A stretch of 64,000 nt of DNA, taken from the NCBI RefSeq assembly GCF_019683635.1, contig NZ_JADGIA010000002.1, forward strand, positions 1 through 64,000, written 5' to 3'. Shown one piece after another: positions 59,659 through 64,000 of the stretch. The stretch's first letter is position 1. Each line of letters starts with the position of its first letter. The stretch comes from Thermogemmatispora sp. Its GTDB lineage: Bacteria > Chloroflexota > Ktedonobacteria > Ktedonobacterales > Ktedonobacteraceae. The position numbers and the translations under genes were made by a program. A model generated the notes under the pieces. It was not told the DNA's origin and did no database searches. It saw only the letters and a program-made list of their open reading frames with translations.

Positions 59659-61655
59659 GTGAGTGAAGCCTCCATCGGGCGCGAATCGTCCTGGCCTGAC
59701 TCGGGCGGCGACTGTCTTCCGTCGCGAGCCGCGGCTGCTTCCTCGCGCTGCTCCGCCTTTCCATACCTCTCCTGCACATAGCGGATCTCGCGCTCGAAGA
59801 TACGGCGCACGATTGCCACAGCACAGGCATAAGTCGAATCCATGCCGAAGTACGAGAGGCTGCCGGCGCCGAGATTCTTGCCGCGGGTATAGGGCGTATC
59901 CGAGGCATAGTGCAGGATGCCGAGATCGTAGGGCAGGCGCGCAAAGTTAATATTCTCGCCGATGGGGTAACGGGTCAGATACTGGTCCTCGTAGACGGCG
60001 TTGAGGTATGGGCCGCTCTCCATCTCCACTACCGTGTAGTTGGCGCTATAGTAGAAGTCGAAGTACTGGCGGTTTTGGAGAAATGTGCCTTTGCCCGAGA
60101 CAGCTTTCTGATTATCAAGCACTGATCCATAGATCAGGTACGGCTGCACGTCCTGGGCAGAGAAGCAGTTATCAAGCCAATACGTGTTTTGGCTATGTTC
60201 ATCCAGCACGACATTCGAGATCATTACATCGCCGATGCTGCCGTTGAGCGTGGCCGCCTTGCCCAGGATATAGATGCCCAGGATCGTCGACATATTCTCC
60301 ATGATCTCGCGCAGCATACGGTAGGCGGCCATACCCAGCGGGTAGTCGATATTCAGAATAATGGCCTTACTCTTGGCCAGCAGGTCCATGCCGGGCATGC
60401 GGCAGCGTGGATCAACATCGGTCGGATGGAGGCGGGCCAGCTCGAAGATCTGGGCATCGATCTCCAGGCCGTGACGGGCGCCAACGTGCCAGATGCCGCG
60501 TTCCTGTTCCTCGGCAACGCGCTGGCGCATAGCCTCCTGGCCCTCGGGCGTGCGGGCCCACTCGCGGGCGGCAAAGTACAGGAAATTCTGCCAGTTACCG
60601 GGTACTTCGCCGGACTGCAGCTTGCGGCACTCCTTCGCCAGATACTGGTCCTGGCCGCTGAGGGCGAAGTCGATCAGCTCAGCCTCGCGCCGCAAGACGG
60701 AGCCAGAGGTCAGATTGACCAGGCTGTGGGTATTGCTAGACACGAAGTAGACCGGGCGCTCGCGCAGCCCCAGCGAGTCGAGCAGGCGCTCGACTGGTGC
60801 CCACCATTTGCGGGTCGCGCGAACAAAGCCGACGTGGGAGCCGCCGAGCATGCGCAGGGTGAAGCTCTTGCGCTGGCGTCCGATGATCAGCAGATTCTCC
60901 CACAAGCGGTCACCCCAGACCACTTCCAGACGGCGCCAGTCATCGGCTGCAATATGCAGGCGCTGGCGGAGCACGCGTGTGATCTCCGCAAAAACCGGTG
61001 AGGAGCGATCCATGCGCGTCGAGAGCAGTTGGATCGTTGTCGGATCGGCGTTGATCAGATAGTAGAGCTTGTTCCACTCGATCTGGAAGGCCACCAGGAT
61101 CGGGACAATATCGTCAGTATCGCTCACGCTCGCCACGTAGACCGCCAGCGTTTCTTTGCCATCGTAGAACCACTTGCGGCGGCGGGCTGGCGCTGTCACG
61201 GCCTGCCAGCGATCAACCTGGAAACCCTGTTTTAGAAAGACCTCTTCGGACTGTCCAAGCAGGACATGCGTGCAGTAGAGGATGGCAGAGGGCAGGCGCA
61301 GAGCGCAGTAGATGAGGGCTGACATATCGGGGTAAGGCGAGCGGGCATCTGGGTGCAGGCTAGAGTCAATATTGTAGTGGGCCTGGACCAGGGCTTTCAG
61401 ACTCACCTCGCCCGAGCTACGCAACAGCGTATTGTAGGTTCGAATGTACAGCTCAACGTCTCGCTTACCCGCCTCATGTCGTCCCTCGCCACGCTCTACC
61501 ATATATTCATCGCTGCTCTCCCGCGCTACCTCCTCCTGCAAGCGTTCGCTATCCTCCTCATCATTCACAAATTCCTCGATGCGCTCGCGTGGCTCAAAAG
61601 CATCGGGATCGGGAATACGACGCGGAGGTGTTGGCTTCTTCCTTGGCATAGGCAC
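59655..61655 (-). CDS. Large conserved hypothetical protein with nucleoside-phosphorylase-like C-terminal motifs
   Basis: GKAATLNGSIGDVMISNVVLDEHSQ; YTVVEMESGPYLNAVYEDQY; LGILHYASDTPYTRGK. Confidence 0.7.
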   Translation of the reverse strand: MPMPRKKPTPPRRIPDPDAFEPRERIEEFVNDEEDSERLQEEVARESSDEYMVERGEGRHEAGKRDVELYIRTYNTLLRSSGEVSLKALVQAHYNIDSSLHPDARSPYPDMSALIYCALRLPSAILYCTHVLLGQSEEVFLKQGFQVDRWQAVTAPARRRKWFYDGKETLAVYVASVSDTDDIVPILVAFQIEWNKLYYLINADPTTIQLLSTRMDRSSPVFAEITRVLRQRLHIAADDWRRLEVVWGDRLWENLLIIGRQRKSFTLRMLGGSHVGFVRATRKWWAPVERLLDSLGLRERPVYFVSSNTHSLVNLTSGSVLRREAELIDFALSGQDQYLAKECRKLQSGEVPGNWQNFLYFAAREWARTPEGQEAMRQRVAEEQERGIWHVGARHGLEIDAQIFELARLHPTDVDPRCRMPGMDLLAKSKAIILNIDYPLGMAAYRMLREIMENMSTILGIYILGKAATLNGSIGDVMISNVVLDEHSQNTYWLDNCFSAQDVQPYLIYGSVLDNQKAVSGKGTFLQNRQYFDFYYSANYTVVEMESGPYLNAVYEDQYLTRYPIGENINFARLPYDLGILHYASDTPYTRGKNLGAGSLSYFGMDSTYACAVAIVRRIFEREIRYVQERYGKAEQREEAAAARDGRQSPPESGQDDSRPMEASLT

Positions 61656-61790
61656 TGTCCCCTTCTTCTCTCCTCTGCTGCGCTGCTATCAGAGAGATCT
61701 GAGCACTACCTGTTCGCTGCTTTCTGGTAATTATAACCTACGCTGTCCACTCGCTGAGGAACTGGCTCATTCAGACTCGGGCTGTTGAGC

Positions 61791-62642
61791 TTAGCTGCGT
61801 CGATTGGCTGCCGGCTTGCGCAGGACCACGATGTACTGATGGGCAATATTCGGAACATAGGCGCTTGGATAGCCGTAGGGGCGCAACCGTGTGCCGGCCT
61901 GGTACCAGATGATCTCTCCCTTTGGGACAAAGCCCTGCTGACGGGCGCGCCGGGCCAGGTCCACATGCGTGAAAATATATTCGCCGTGTTGGTAGGCGTT
62001 GCGCACGATCACAACCATATATTTGCGCGGCTTCAGGACGCGGAAGCACTGCGCAAAAACCTGCTCCATGGCCTCTAAATAGGCTTCATAACTGGCCAGA
62101 TTGGCGAGGTCGCGCGGGTCATCTGAGCGCATATAATAATCGGTGCGACGATTGGGGAAGGTGGCGGCGTAGCGCCCGTTGCTCATGGTCTGGGCCAGGT
62201 GGATATTGTACGGGGGATCAGTGGCGATAAAATCGAAAGAGTGCTCGGCGAAGTCCTGCATCACCTGCAGGCAGTCGCCCTGGATCAAGGTCTGGGGCTG
62301 CAGCGAGTCGCGGTGCTCGCTCAGAATACGCTGGTAAATCTCTACCCAGCGGGGATTGATCTCGATGCCAACGGCCCGGCGTGGCTTCTTGCAGATGGAG
62401 GCCCCAATCAGCGTGCCGCCAACGCCGGCGAAAGGATCAAGCACGCACTCGCCGGGCTTGGTAAAGAACTCGATGAGCTGACTCATCAGCTGCGGTGGCT
62501 TGTTGGCGCCGTGCGCTTTACGCAGGTCGTGCCCATAGACGGAGGGGTAGTTTGTGATGAGTACGCTTTTAGTGAAATAGAGCCACTCAGCTCCAGTCAA
62601 TTCATTTAATGTATTTTTCTGCGAGACGCTCTCGGTGTCCAC
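61791..62642 (-). CDS. DNA methyltransferase (N4/N6 amino-MTase)
   Basis: VLDPFAGVGGTLIGASICKKPRRAVGIEINPRW (motif I region), FIATDPPYNIHLAQTM (motif IV), order motif I then IV. Confidence 0.88.
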   Translation of the reverse strand: MDTESVSQKNTLNELTGAEWLYFTKSVLITNYPSVYGHDLRKAHGANKPPQLMSQLIEFFTKPGECVLDPFAGVGGTLIGASICKKPRRAVGIEINPRWVEIYQRILSEHRDSLQPQTLIQGDCLQVMQDFAEHSFDFIATDPPYNIHLAQTMSNGRYAATFPNRRTDYYMRSDDPRDLANLASYEAYLEAMEQVFAQCFRVLKPRKYMVVIVRNAYQHGEYIFTHVDLARRARQQGFVPKGEIIWYQAGTRLRPYGYPSAYVPNIAHQYIVVLRKPAANRRS

Positions 62643-62867
62643 ATCACCCTCCCGTTGATATCGTCGTTGCCGGGCGAGGGGCTATTTGGGAGAGCAGGTT
62701 ACTGCTCTGATTTTGGCCGGCTCCTGCGTTTCTCCCTATGGGAGACGTTACCAACAACGCCGGTTGCCCCATTGACCGACGTTTCCCCCTGGTAATGTCT
62801 CCTTACTCTTCCCTGTCAGTCTCTCTTCCCTGTGTCTGGCGTGCTGGGCCGTACGCGGCTGCCTTCG

Positions 62868-64000
62868 CTAGCGTGTTCCGGGCCAGATCAGCAGATCGTC
62901 TGGACCAGGCACCGGCTCGGAGGCGTCGGCCTCTTCTGAAGGCGGGGTAGGACGAGGACGTCGCCACTCACAGCGGACCAGGCCCTCGTGCAGCAGACGT
63001 TGAATGACGGCATCGTGCTCGGCCTGTGTGAACTGGCCAAAGGTGCTGCTGATGAGCTGCTGGCGCAAGTCGGGCCAGCGCCGGCTGCGCAGAGCGCGCC
63101 CCATCTGCAGTGTACGCTGATAGAGCTGCTCACGGGCAGTGGCCAGACGCTCCTCTCGCCGAGCCTGGAACCAGTCGCTGCCTAGCAGGTCCGCCTGGCT
63201 CTGCTCCTCAAGCCGACGCCAATAGATGCACACGGCGTCATTCATAGCTAGCAGGCTATCCTGGCGGCGTGTGGCAAAGAGCAGGGTATAGGGAGCTGTC
63301 TCAATGAGGGCCGGGCCGCTGGCCCGTGGCAGGGCGATACGCTGTGTCAGAGGGAAGTGACGCTGAATCTGGGATAACAAAAGGTCGAGTAATTCGGCGA
63401 GCGCCTCCGGCGAGAGCGGCGCCGCCTCATCGCGAGGCATCAAGGCCCGCCAGCGATCGCTGCGCAGCAGATTGTGCAAGGCAACGGCCTGCTGCTCCAG
63501 GCGTCGAGCGGCGCGCAGTCGGCTCTCCAGTTGGCGATGCATGATCAGCAAACAGAGTTCTGTCGGGGCGGCGCGCTGCCAGAGCGGCTCCAGATCCTCA
63601 TAGCGAAAGAGCGCCGGGGTCAAAGGGTTCAGAGCAAAAACTGCTGGGGCCTGATCAAGAAGCTGGAGGATGGCAGTAGCGGCTTCCGGCCAGCTGGCGG
63701 CGACCAGGCCGCCTTCCCGGGGAATCACCAATCCGGCCTTGTGACTGCTGGAACTGGAGCCAGGGCGACTGGCGCTGCGTCCGCCGGCTGGGCCTGTCAG
63801 CAGCAGCCCGTAGAGGGCAAGCGACCGACCCTCGGCAAGCAAGCGAGCATGGAGGGCGCTCAAAGGTTGCAGCCAGGGATGCTGCGGCTGAATCTGAGCG
63901 CGCCGCCTGCCGCTAGAGCGCTCGCGCGGGCCTGGACCGGTTTCGCCTCCGCTGTCAGCTTCACTACTGCCGGCGGCCTGCGCTCTCCTCTCTGGTTCGC
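62868..64000 (-). CDS. Hypothetical protein, 5' end beyond the window
   Basis: Listed ORF starts at TTG 63863, but the frame remains open (..QPQHPWLQPL-) to the window edge with no stop. Confidence 0.5.
   Translation of the reverse strand, partial: EPERRAQAAGSSEADSGGETGPGPRERSSGRRRAQIQPQHPWLQPLSALHARLLAEGRSLALYGLLLTGPAGGRSASRPGSSSSSHKAGLVIPREGGLVAASWPEAATAILQLLDQAPAVFALNPLTPALFRYEDLEPLWQRAAPTELCLLIMHRQLESRLRAARRLEQQAVALHNLLRSDRWRALMPRDEAAPLSPEALAELLDLLLSQIQRHFPLTQRIALPRASGPALIETAPYTLLFATRRQDSLLAMNDAVCIYWRRLEEQSQADLLGSDWFQARREERLATAREQLYQRTLQMGRALRSRRWPDLRQQLISSTFGQFTQAEHDAVIQRLLHEGLVRCEWRRPRPTPPSEEADASEPVPGPDDLLIWPGTR

Noticed and set aside
60189-61001. 270-aa forward ORF opposite the 666-aa gene
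   Set aside because: Shadow ORF; the reverse frame is long, ordered and motif-bearing.

Overview
The window reads as a high-GC chromosomal segment with the gene content and style of a Chloroflexota/Ktedonobacteria-like bacterium. This taxonomic guess is inference from protein style, not a database result. About 45 coding regions are supportable. Housekeeping genes: hpt, tilS, def, fabI, hutI, hutH, gap-pgk-tpiA, fumC, panD, recX, tryptophan 2,3-dioxygenase, cmk, plsC-like, sodA, coaX, a herA-like ATPase and moxR/DUF58. Signalling and envelope genes: a Ser/Thr kinase with a large extracytoplasmic domain, a likely pseudokinase, a PrsW-like protease, and a trypsin-like protease with a C-terminal zinc ribbon. 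No IS element, CRISPR array, tRNA or rRNA could be supported by eye. The most notable items are: (1) four ParB-type parS palindromes (TGTTTCACGTGAAACA, 15-16/16 matches) within 5.3 kb at 11.1-16.4 kb, which also create artefactual 'MFHVKH' ORF starts; (2) an accessory cluster at 33.57-37.87 kb with a strong promoter, a candidate non-coding RNA with terminator, a helical+vWA (Ro60/TROVE-like architecture) protein, an ARPP-1-like protein and a papain/C39-like putative cysteine protease; (3) a 1267-aa ImmA/IrrE metallopeptidase-UvrD helicase-FeS nuclease-like fusion whose nuclease core looks degenerate; (4) an OLD/ABC-type ATPase beside a short, possibly truncated PD-(D/E)XK-like ORF at the left edge; (5) a 666-aa protein with nucleoside-phosphorylase-like motifs, lying between a pseudokinase and an orphan DNA methyltransferase. 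All homology statements come from reading motifs; no searches were run.
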